Source: Paenibacillus sp. JQZ6Y-1 | Lineage (GTDB): Bacteria > Bacillota > Bacilli > Paenibacillales > Paenibacillaceae | Length of the DNA stretch: 64,000 bases | Assembly: GCF_040719145.1 (NCBI RefSeq) | Contig: NZ_JBFDUZ010000007.1 | Location: 32,791-96,790, forward strand | Reading direction: 5' to 3' | Shown here: positions 49,493 to 57,282 of the stretch, one piece after another | How positions within the stretch are numbered: position 1 is the first letter of the stretch | How the letters are laid out: the number at the start of each line of letters is the position of its first letter | Notes under the pieces: generated by a model | The model's input: only the letters and a program-made list of their open reading frames with translations | What the model was told of the DNA's origin: nothing | Databases searched by the model: none | Translations under genes and position numbers: made by a program

Positions 49493-49545
49493 GCAATAAC
49501 ATTCCCTTCGTTATCAAATAAAATAAGGCATCGCCTACATTTCTG

Positions 49546-49575
49546 AATATACCATCTCTGGTTGTAAAATGTCAA
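49546..49575 (-). promoter_or_regulatory. strong sigma-A promoter of csp
   Basis: TTGACA (49575-49570) and TATATT (49551-49546) are 18 bases apart, with TGG before the -10 (extended). The leader to the ATG is about 45 bases. Confidence 0.75.
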
Positions 49576-49673
49576 TTGGAAAAGTAAAGGTTTTCCTGTA
49601 ATTATATTACATAATTCCATCATGTTTCATACGCTTAAATCACGGAATAATGATACGTCAAACCTGGATGTTT

Positions 49674-51458
49674 CTATTCTCCATTTAACCCTTGTTGAAT
49701 TTCTATTATCAGGTTTTGAATATCCAAATCTGGATGTTGGATTTGCGTCAAATAATGGACTGCGAGCTTCTTCTCACCGAAGTTATACAGCATAATCCCC
49801 ATATTGGATAATAACTCCTCATTCGCTTTATTCCATTTCAATCCATTTTGAAACAGAGGCAGTACCAGATCATACTTTTCATGGTTGTACAATTCAATCG
49901 CCAGATGATTGTATAACTCACTTCTATCTTGCGTTATCGTTTCATTGGTATCAATATAAGCAATTACATCATCGACACCGATTGCATCTGCTACCAGCAG
50001 CGTCACAATCTGCGGTACAAAATCATCATTTTGTGGTGTCAGATCATCGAGGGGCGACTGTGCATGTTGTCTGCAAATCACAAGATAATCTTTAACTACA
50101 TATTGAGATTTCGCATCATCATCATAGTTGCTGAGCTGAATGATTTGATCAATCTGCGCTTCTTGCTCCGCTGTCAAAGCCTGCTCTACTTCGCCGATAT
50201 ATTGTATATTGTCATAACCGACTCTGGTAAATAAATTATGGATTTCTATATAGCCAAAATGATGCTTCGGGATCTGATAAGGATAGCCGATATACTCAGA
50301 CTTAAATTGCCCATTCACAAATTCTAAAATATCTTCATAAAACATAGCGTTGTGAATTTTAGTCAAAATCACGCCATCCTGCTTTAGATATTTACGTACA
50401 CCTGCGAGTAGCGCATACGGATCGGCTACATACTCCAATATTTCTGGTAAAAGAATATAGTCGAAATAAGCATCTGGGTAATTCAGATCCTTTTCCACAT
50501 CGCCAACTACTGCATTAGCAAAGTAAGAGGCAATACCAATAGCAGACTCATTGATGTCCATCCCATGAAGTTCAACATTGGGATATTTATTTTTGATCTG
50601 CAAAAGCGTTGCTCCACATCCGCAGCCCAATTCCAACACCTTAAATGTCGCTTCCTGACTTTTATCAATCCTATCAATTAAAGCATAGTTAATCTGTGTA
50701 GCATAACCAGAGTGAAATCCCCACTTTTGACGAAACTTCTCCTGATTTTTACTCATCAGATCCGTATAGGAATTATCCGGTTTAGCTTTGAAGGAGACGG
50801 AGCCAAAATGATGAATGAAGGTATCTCGGCAAACCATCATTTTATACCCGGCTTTCAGAATTCGAAACGAATAATCGCTATCTTCAAAATTGCCCGGTGT
50901 AAATATTTCGTCTAAGAATCCGATTTGATCCACAACTTCTTTTTTGATAAGCATACATAACCCTATCAGCTTCATGCGTTCTTCCCATTTTGCTGGATTG
51001 GAGACATTTAGATTGGTCGCAAATTGAAGCATGTCTTCAATGGAATTGTACGGTACAGGAATCATTTGATAGTTAGCAGAGTTGTTCGTCACAGGCCCTA
51101 CAGCACCAATCGATTCATCGCTATACAAGCAAGTCACCAAATTATCTAACCACTCCGGGGTTACAATCACATCATTATTCAATAGTAAGATATTATCTCC
51201 TGAAGAAACTGTAATCCCTTGGTTGCATCCTTTGGGAAATCCTTCGTTTTTGGAGTTGAATATGGTCATGATATCCGTTTGTTCTGCCAACCAATCCCTT
51301 GTTCCATCTGTAGAAAAATTATCCACTACGATTAGTTCGTAACTTGCAGGATCGGTAAACTTCCTTATGCTATCAATACAAATTTTCGTATAATCCAATT
51401 GGTTGTAGGTCAAAATAATAATACTGGTTTTCAGATTTTTTCCGTTCACATTATTCAT
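49674..51458 (-). CDS. fusion protein: GT2 glycosyltransferase, methyltransferase and TPR-like tail
   Basis: A protein of 594 residues from the ATG at 51458; a GTG four codons downstream has a better-spaced GGAG. Residues about 10-245 form a family 2 glycosyltransferase of the rhamnosyltransferase-like type: SIIILTYNQLDYT, VVDNFSTDGT, LLNNDV (acceptor-metal motif) and FEDSDYSFRILKAGYK. Residues about 270-420 form a SAM-dependent methyltransferase with motif I VLELGCGCG (274-282) and the acidic GMDINESAIG. The tail (about 525-590) looks like one or two TPR units (LFQNGLKWNKANEELLSNMG). It is the last of three leftward genes and starts 41 bases after the previous stop. It is probably part of a surface or flagellin glycan pathway. 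Confidence 0.85.
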   Translation of the reverse strand: MNNVNGKNLKTSIIILTYNQLDYTKICIDSIRKFTDPASYELIVVDNFSTDGTRDWLAEQTDIMTIFNSKNEGFPKGCNQGITVSSGDNILLLNNDVIVTPEWLDNLVTCLYSDESIGAVGPVTNNSANYQMIPVPYNSIEDMLQFATNLNVSNPAKWEERMKLIGLCMLIKKEVVDQIGFLDEIFTPGNFEDSDYSFRILKAGYKMMVCRDTFIHHFGSVSFKAKPDNSYTDLMSKNQEKFRQKWGFHSGYATQINYALIDRIDKSQEATFKVLELGCGCGATLLQIKNKYPNVELHGMDINESAIGIASYFANAVVGDVEKDLNYPDAYFDYILLPEILEYVADPYALLAGVRKYLKQDGVILTKIHNAMFYEDILEFVNGQFKSEYIGYPYQIPKHHFGYIEIHNLFTRVGYDNIQYIGEVEQALTAEQEAQIDQIIQLSNYDDDAKSQYVVKDYLVICRQHAQSPLDDLTPQNDDFVPQIVTLLVADAIGVDDVIAYIDTNETITQDRSELYNHLAIELYNHEKYDLVLPLFQNGLKWNKANEELLSNMGIMLYNFGEKKLAVHYLTQIQHPDLDIQNLIIEIQQGLNGE

Positions 51459-51498
51459 CTCCAAATTCCATACCCATTTTTTTGCCAACCTGAAACTA

Positions 51499-53838
51499 TT
51501 ACAAGCTTCCGTTTAGTTGTTGATAAATCTTATCTCTTACGTCTCCAAACAAATGCCAATCCGTTTGTGTAGCATTATCACTGCTCTCACGCTGGGAATA
51601 TTCACTGGTGACCTCGTTAATATGATAAAAATCGCTCAGATCACTAAGTCTGATCCAAAAATCCCAATCCTCTAGAACATGGTACTCTTCGTTAGCGCCG
51701 CCTATTTGCACAGCGAGATCCTTTTCAAACAAAGCAGTTAATACGGGAATGTAATTAGCCTGTCTCAACAGCTCATAATCGAAATCCTGCGCATATCGCA
51801 AGCTTTTGGCTTTTGTTTTCCACGTATCGTCCTGTTTGAATTCTCTTCTTAATAAGGCATTGGAGTACACCACGCGTTGCTGATTAAAAATAACTTCACT
51901 CATCAATAAGGCAACATGGTTCGGATACATTAAATCATCATCGTCCAAAATATTAATGTATGTTCCACTGGCAAGCAGAATACCTTTATTTAATGCAGCA
52001 GCTCTTCCTACCGATTGCTCATGTCTTTCATATTGATACGGATAGTTTACCTGTTGCAGCATATCTTCCACATCTTCTCCGCCATCATTGATAACAACAA
52101 CCTCGATTTGCTTGTACAATTGTCTGTTGATGCTTTCCAGACATCGCTCTAGCAAGTCTCTTCGGTTTTTCGTTCGTACAATAATCGAAACGGTCGGCAG
52201 ATCGTTTACTTGCTGCAATGCGTCATCCAATTCTTTGTACAGCAGGCTCATAAAATGATCAAACATATCCAAATCCAATTCTCTTAGATCAGCGAAATAT
52301 TTGATCGCCGTATCATAATCGCCAATACTAATCAAAAAATAGGAAATATTAAAGATCAATTCTTTATTATGAGGTTCCATTTGCAGTGCTGCTTGAAAAT
52401 ACGGAAGAACTCTTTCAAATTCCCCATTTTCAAAAAACAACACTCCCAGTGTATTATAAAATTCAAATTTCCGTTCAGACGCTTGCTTGTAATGAATATG
52501 ATCCATCAAAAGATGATCGGGATAGCTCGCTACCTGCTCATACCATGTAGTTGGATCAATGTGTTCAAACACAGCACTCAGCTTACTTTGCTGAAGAATC
52601 AAAATATAGTCACGATAGACAAGCTGCTCCTTCAACTGCGGATCAACTGCATTCATAATCGTCCGTGTCAAATCCGAATGAACCGACAAGCCCAGTATAC
52701 CGTACGTACGAATCACATCAAATCCCTGATCCATTACAAAGTGTTTGATGTCATCAAGCGTAAATGAACGAGTCAAAGGAGCATCCACGTTCTCTCCTTG
52801 ATAGCTCCAATTGCCCTTTAGCAAGCGATCCACATTCGCAACTTCCATTGCATTGGACACCGTGACAATCATCTGCCCATCCTGCTTTAAATAGCTGGAC
52901 ATTTGCGAAAAGTATTCTTTGATATTGTCCACTTGTTGTACAGCATCGTGAACAAGGATCATATCATATGGATGAAGAGGATCAATTTGGCTTTCAAGCT
53001 GCACCTTATCATTCGCTCGATCATGTATTTGTGATAAGACGGCATGTTGATGATGCAACCATTCCGAATGAAATGGTTCGCTTGTACCCAATGCTAATAC
53101 ACGCATCTTATCTTCAGTCGGACAAATCGATGTAATGATGTTGAATAATGCAAGGTCCATATATTGCTGCTCAGCCTGCTTGTTCCATTTGAGATGAAAT
53201 GCTTCTCTATCTGCATTCAGCAAGTCACTTAGCATGTGGATCGTATCGGTTGTTTTAACGGAATGCGGATCTGTATACGGAATAGCGTAGATCCCATTAT
53301 GATGTGCCCGTGTCAGAAAATCCAAAGCCATCAATCTAGGGGTATGAAACTGCTCGTCAAAGCCCCCATTTGTTTCAATCACATCTTTCGTGATCAGGAA
53401 GAACTCCATGCTTGCGTCAAATGGTTGAATGGGACTCAATTCCGAATGTTGTTCTCTCACATCCACATGAACGAGTACATTCTTTTCATATTGACCTGCA
53501 CTCGGCACCAAACAAAGATTGTTGATGCTGTCCTTGCCAACTCGTACATGATCACTCAACACGATCATATGGTTGTGCGTAGCCATCTCTAACCCTTTAT
53601 TGCAGGCTTGTGCATAATGGAGCGGTTGATGACTGAACAATGTCAGCATCCCGCTCTGCTCAGCTAACCATGCAGTAATATCACTGTTAGGGATCGTCTC
53701 CACAATAATCACTTCGCACTGTTGCTCTAGCACACTTTTATAAAGGTGATCCAAACACGATTGCAGCTTCTCAAGGCTGGCTCCCGCAACCAAAACGATG
53801 CTCAATGCTTGTATATCCGTATATTCACTTTTCTCCAT
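51499..53838 (-). CDS. multidomain glycosyltransferase: degenerate GT2, methyltransferase-like, TPR, intact GT2
   Basis: A protein of 779 residues from the ATG at 53838. Residues about 12-230 align in pattern with the GT2 part of the next gene (LSIVLVAGASLEKLQSCLDH, CNKGLEMATHNHMIVLSDHV), but the metal motif reads SDH instead of NND, so it is probably inactive. Residues about 245-400 resemble a methyltransferase whose motif I is eroded (VLALGTSE). TPR-like units follow (about 455-545; LGVLFFENGEFERVLPYFQAAL). The C-terminal GT2 (about 560-775) is intact, with SIIVRTKNRRDLLERCLES, VVINDGGED and the acidic LDDDD. It lies 35 bases after the preceding gene. Substrates are unknown. Confidence 0.82.
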   Translation of the reverse strand: MEKSEYTDIQALSIVLVAGASLEKLQSCLDHLYKSVLEQQCEVIIVETIPNSDITAWLAEQSGMLTLFSHQPLHYAQACNKGLEMATHNHMIVLSDHVRVGKDSINNLCLVPSAGQYEKNVLVHVDVREQHSELSPIQPFDASMEFFLITKDVIETNGGFDEQFHTPRLMALDFLTRAHHNGIYAIPYTDPHSVKTTDTIHMLSDLLNADREAFHLKWNKQAEQQYMDLALFNIITSICPTEDKMRVLALGTSEPFHSEWLHHQHAVLSQIHDRANDKVQLESQIDPLHPYDMILVHDAVQQVDNIKEYFSQMSSYLKQDGQMIVTVSNAMEVANVDRLLKGNWSYQGENVDAPLTRSFTLDDIKHFVMDQGFDVIRTYGILGLSVHSDLTRTIMNAVDPQLKEQLVYRDYILILQQSKLSAVFEHIDPTTWYEQVASYPDHLLMDHIHYKQASERKFEFYNTLGVLFFENGEFERVLPYFQAALQMEPHNKELIFNISYFLISIGDYDTAIKYFADLRELDLDMFDHFMSLLYKELDDALQQVNDLPTVSIIVRTKNRRDLLERCLESINRQLYKQIEVVVINDGGEDVEDMLQQVNYPYQYERHEQSVGRAAALNKGILLASGTYINILDDDDLMYPNHVALLMSEVIFNQQRVVYSNALLRREFKQDDTWKTKAKSLRYAQDFDYELLRQANYIPVLTALFEKDLAVQIGGANEEYHVLEDWDFWIRLSDLSDFYHINEVTSEYSQRESSDNATQTDWHLFGDVRDKIYQQLNGSL

Positions 53839-53873
53839 ACACGCCTCACTCCATTCTGCAACGATAATCAAAC

Positions 53874-54953
53874 CTATTCGGAAAGCTGTATTCCTTCTAG
53901 TCTTTGTAGTGAGGGGGCATAATCGTATCTTGCGGCTAAAAGATACTGCTCTTTTGCTTTCTCCAATTGCCCAGTCACTTCATAAAACACACCCAGATTG
54001 TGATGCGCCGCGAAACTCCCTGTTCCGCGCACACTGCCTTCCAGATCACTCTCACCGATTTCCAATGCACGCTGGTAAAATTGCTCAATCAGAGGCAGCA
54101 TATCGCCATACTGCTCCGTATCACTCAGAATCAGCTCCAACAAATACAGCGCCGATACAAAATAAAAATCTGGGTAGTGCCCAAAGTGCTGCTGTTCATT
54201 TTCAATGACGGATAGACCTACCTCCAGATGACCGGAAGCGATAATCGCATATATCAGATTGATCACAATACCTGCGGCATAATTCTCATTGCCCTGCATA
54301 TGCAAATACGCTTCTTTAACATGCTGAAAAGCCAGCTCATGCTCATCCAATCCACGATACTCCTTGGCAAGCTGATACAGATAATACGGATCGTTCGGTT
54401 GCTCCGCTAATACTGCTTGCAGAATCGGAATATTACGCTGACTTCTGGACTGCTCATAATAGCCGTCGTGTTGAATCTCGATATCCACAATCGCACGCGG
54501 ATAATGAGACTGAACCTGCTCATGAATTCTACCCTCGTATTGGCAATCTGCTGGCAGCAATCTAGAAATATAGCTTTGCTCATAATTGACACCATCTGTT
54601 CCCTTGAAGGCATCAATCCGTTTGATCCGACCGATGTGCTTTACAGGTTGAGAGATGAAGGTACGCATCGCTTCCCCACAATCATTGGAAATGTATTCAT
54701 CCGCATCCAGCACCAGATTCCAATCGCTAGTCGACTGCGACAAGGCAAAATTGCGCGCAGCTGCGAAGTCCTGTATCCATACGTAGTCCACGATCTTGGC
54801 ATGGTATTGTTGAGCAATTTGCTTCGTATGGTCCTGTGAGCCTGTATCCACGATGACAATCTCGTCCACATAGGCGGCTACACTGTCCAAACAACGTTTT
54901 AGCGTCCGTTCTTCGTCTTTGACGATCATAACAAGCGAAATGGTTGGTTTCAT
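53874..54953 (-). CDS. GT2 glycosyltransferase with C-terminal TPR region
   Basis: A protein of 359 residues from the ATG at 54953 (AAGGAG 5 bases upstream). The N-terminal GT2 domain (about 4-215) carries ISLVMIVKDEERTLKRCLDS, VIVDTGSQDHT, the metal motif LDADEYI and RIHEQV. TPR-like helices fill about 170-355 (LYQLAKEYRGLDEHELAFQHV, HHNLGVFYEVTGQLEKAKEQY). It closely parallels the plus-strand GT2-TPR protein at 57283-59256, from which it may have arisen by duplication. It is the first leftward gene of the divergent glycan island. Confidence 0.88.
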   Translation of the reverse strand: MKPTISLVMIVKDEERTLKRCLDSVAAYVDEIVIVDTGSQDHTKQIAQQYHAKIVDYVWIQDFAAARNFALSQSTSDWNLVLDADEYISNDCGEAMRTFISQPVKHIGRIKRIDAFKGTDGVNYEQSYISRLLPADCQYEGRIHEQVQSHYPRAIVDIEIQHDGYYEQSRSQRNIPILQAVLAEQPNDPYYLYQLAKEYRGLDEHELAFQHVKEAYLHMQGNENYAAGIVINLIYAIIASGHLEVGLSVIENEQQHFGHYPDFYFVSALYLLELILSDTEQYGDMLPLIEQFYQRALEIGESDLEGSVRGTGSFAAHHNLGVFYEVTGQLEKAKEQYLLAARYDYAPSLQRLEGIQLSE

Positions 54954-55144
54954 TGCTTCTCCTTCCACAACAAAAAGGTTTCTTTATTTTGGAATTTATT
55001 TGGAAATCCAAGCCTTATAGCCTATTATTGGTATATAGTTTATTAAACACATTCTTGTGTCCACTTACGGCTTCACTCTTATGTATTCCAGAGTTTGGTT
55101 CATCCATCTCCTCTGCACATATGTGAAATTGATTCACACTGATA

Positions 55145-55170
55145 TTATCGACAAGAATAGACAGATTTTA
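55145..55170 (-). promoter_or_regulatory. sigma-D-like promoter candidate for the leftward glycan genes
   Basis: On the minus strand TAAA (55170-55167), 14 bases, GTCGATAA (55152-55145). The -10 fits GCCGATAT at 6 of 8; the spacing is one short of the usual 15. The leader to the GT2 gene at 54953 would be about 185 bases. Confidence 0.3.
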
Positions 55171-55204
55171 TATAGGCACAGGGGTATAAATTTAGTGAGG
55201 CATT

Positions 55205-55230
55205 TATAGGAAACAGCGTTTATCCGATAT
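55205..55230 (+). promoter_or_regulatory. sigma-D-like promoter candidate for the rightward glycan genes
   Basis: TCCGATAT (55223-55230) fits the sigma-D -10 GCCGATAT at 7 of 8, 35 bases before the first ATG. The -35 (TATA, 14 bases away) is weak. A separate inverted repeat TGTGAA-N5-TTCACA lies at 55122-55138. The rest of 54954-55265 holds nothing else I can support. Confidence 0.35.
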
Positions 55231-55265
55231 AGTGTATAGATACACATGATGAAAGGTGGGGAATT

Positions 55266-56765
55266 ATGAATCAGCGTTTGAAGGTAGCCATGCTGATGAG
55301 CAGTTATTCCGGCTCAAATACGCTGGCATTATATCGCAATATGCCGGACTACATCCGCGATAAATATGAAGTCGTGCTGCATGAACTGAATCATGCACAT
55401 CAGCATCCAGACTTTTACCATAGCGATGTTTATATCAATACACACGGCGAATACCCATCCAATCCGGGCAAACTGAATGTAGAATTATGGCACGGCTTTC
55501 CAATCAAAGGTATGGCATTGATGGATCGCGAGGAGAAAACCGAGCCAGCTGAAATCCTTGGCTACTGGTCGGACATCAATATCATCGCCTCCTATTCACC
55601 GCTGTATAATACACTGATGAACGCCTGTAACGGTGCGCGCATTGAGCAGTATCAGATCACTGGCATGCCTCGTAATGATCTGCTATTACATGCTAACAGT
55701 CGGCAGCGCTTGACGAAGATGATTCCAGAACTGGAAGGCAAAAAGATTCTCTTTTTCATGCCGACTTTCCGTAAATCCGTCGTCACTCCTGATAAAGTGG
55801 ATGGGCATAAAACGGAGAGCAATCTGTTCGGCTTTGCGGATTTCGATCAGGCGGCATTTGCTCGTTTTCTGCAAGAAAACGATTTGGCGCTAGTTGTAAA
55901 GCTGCATCCGTTTGAGGAAGCTTATTTTCTGGATACCTTCGCTGACTGGAATGCGCAAAACATTTATTTCCTCACCAACGATATGCTGATTGCGGAGCAA
56001 GCGGATCTGTATGAATTGTTGGGTGCAGCTGATATGCTGATGACGGACTATTCGTCTGTTTATTTTGATTATATGCTGCTGGATCGTCCACTGCTGTTCA
56101 CACCTGTTGATCTGGAACAATATCGTCAGACACGGGGCTTTTTGCTGGAGCCTTACGATTACTGGACACCGGGACCGAAAGCACTGGATCAGCAGCAGTT
56201 GACCGATGCAATCACTGTCTATCTTCATGATCCTGAAGCATATCGTACCCAGCGACAACAGCTGCTTCCTCTCATTCATACGCATACCGATGATCGTTCA
56301 GTGATCCGGGTATGGGAGACGATTGATCGTTATATCGCAGAACACGCAGACCAGATTGCGCAGCAGCAGCAGCACACGATTGAGAATCGACAGTTGCAGG
56401 AGCAGGTGAAGCAGTCCATTTATGTCATGATTGAGCAGGGTAAGGTGATGGAGGCAGAACGTTCGTTACAGGAATACCTGCAAACCGCTAGAGCGGATGC
56501 CGATGTCTTTTCCATGAAAGCAATGATTCACCTGCTGGCAGGACAATTGCAGGATGCGATTGATACACTCAACAAAGGAAGCGAGTTCTTCCCGCATAAT
56601 GCAGATTTGATCTACAATCTCGCTTACATGTATGAAAGTGCTAGCGATTGGCAGAACGCCTCGCTGCATTACCAGAAGTTCGTCTTAATGTCCGACAACG
56701 AAGAACTGAAGCAAGCAGCACAACAAAAAATACAGTCGCTCAAGCAGGAAGGGGCATGGGAATGA
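55266..56765 (+). CDS. CDP-glycerol glycerophosphotransferase-family protein with TPR tail
   Basis: A protein of 499 residues; AAAGGTGGGG lies 5 bases before the ATG. Residues about 1-370 match the TagB/TagF-type glycerophosphotransferase family, which transfers glycerol phosphate from CDP-glycerol: ELWHGFPIKGMALMDREEK (catalytic His region), FFMPTFRKS, VVKLHPFEE and ADMLMTDYSSVYFDYMLLDRP are all present. Residues about 390-495 are a TPR-like helical tail (MIEQGKVMEAERSLQEYL, IYNLAYMYESASDWQNASLHY), which is unusual for the family and matches its glycosyltransferase neighbours. It overlaps tagD by 4 bases, so donor synthesis and transfer are coupled. Whether the acceptor is teichoic acid, a capsule or a flagellin glycan is not shown by the sequence. 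Confidence 0.9.
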   Translation: MNQRLKVAMLMSSYSGSNTLALYRNMPDYIRDKYEVVLHELNHAHQHPDFYHSDVYINTHGEYPSNPGKLNVELWHGFPIKGMALMDREEKTEPAEILGYWSDINIIASYSPLYNTLMNACNGARIEQYQITGMPRNDLLLHANSRQRLTKMIPELEGKKILFFMPTFRKSVVTPDKVDGHKTESNLFGFADFDQAAFARFLQENDLALVVKLHPFEEAYFLDTFADWNAQNIYFLTNDMLIAEQADLYELLGAADMLMTDYSSVYFDYMLLDRPLLFTPVDLEQYRQTRGFLLEPYDYWTPGPKALDQQQLTDAITVYLHDPEAYRTQRQQLLPLIHTHTDDRSVIRVWETIDRYIAEHADQIAQQQQHTIENRQLQEQVKQSIYVMIEQGKVMEAERSLQEYLQTARADADVFSMKAMIHLLAGQLQDAIDTLNKGSEFFPHNADLIYNLAYMYESASDWQNASLHYQKFVLMSDNEELKQAAQQKIQSLKQEGAWE

Positions 56766-57187
56766 AGAAAATTATTACGTACGGCACATTTGATTTACTT
56801 CATTACGGTCATATTTTGTTGTTTCAGCGTGCACGTGCGCTGGGCGATCATCTGACGGTCGGCTTGTCTACCGATAGCTTTAACGCTATCAAAGGCAAGC
56901 ATGCACACTTTTCTTACATTGAGCGCAAAATGATGCTGGAAGCGATTCGTTATGTGGACGAAGTCATTCCCGAAGAGAACTGGGAACAGAAAAAGGATGA
57001 TGTGCTGAATTACCACATTGATACCTTTGTGATGGGCGATGATTGGCAAGGCAAATTTGATGATCTGAAGCCGTATTGCAATGTCATTTATTTGCCGCGG
57101 ACACCGGATATTTCGACCACGTCGATCAAGACCGATATTCGTCAGTCTTCCCCAGCTTCACCCTCACCAAACACTGGTAATATTTAA
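56762..57187 (+). CDS. tagD: TagD, glycerol-3-phosphate cytidylyltransferase
   Basis: TagD makes CDP-glycerol from CTP and glycerol 3-phosphate. The 141 residues begin at the ATG at 56762, which overlaps the preceding TGA (ATGA) and has AAGGGG 7 bases upstream. Signature motifs are YGTFDLLHYGHI (HxGH nucleotidyltransferase site), FSYIERKMMLEAIRYVDEVI and the C-terminal RTPDISTTSIK (RTxGISTT-type). The usual length is about 130; here a short Ser/Pro-rich tail is added. It supplies the donor for the glycerophosphotransferase it is coupled to. Confidence 0.95.
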   Translation: MKKIITYGTFDLLHYGHILLFQRARALGDHLTVGLSTDSFNAIKGKHAHFSYIERKMMLEAIRYVDEVIPEENWEQKKDDVLNYHIDTFVMGDDWQGKFDDLKPYCNVIYLPRTPDISTTSIKTDIRQSSPASPSPNTGNI

Positions 57188-57201
57188 ATAAAAAGGTACA
57201 G

Positions 57202-57243
57202 GAAGGTATTCGCCTCTTTACGATGAATACCTTCTATTTATTT
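57202..57243 (+). terminator. terminator-like hairpin between tagD and the GT2-TPR gene
   Basis: A 10-bp perfect stem GAAGGTATTC/GAATACCTTC with a 13-base loop, followed by TATTTATTT. It may reduce read-through from tagD into the next gene. Confidence 0.5.
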
Positions 57244-57282
57244 GGGTTGAGCATACAGGTCATCACCACAACGGAGGACGAT

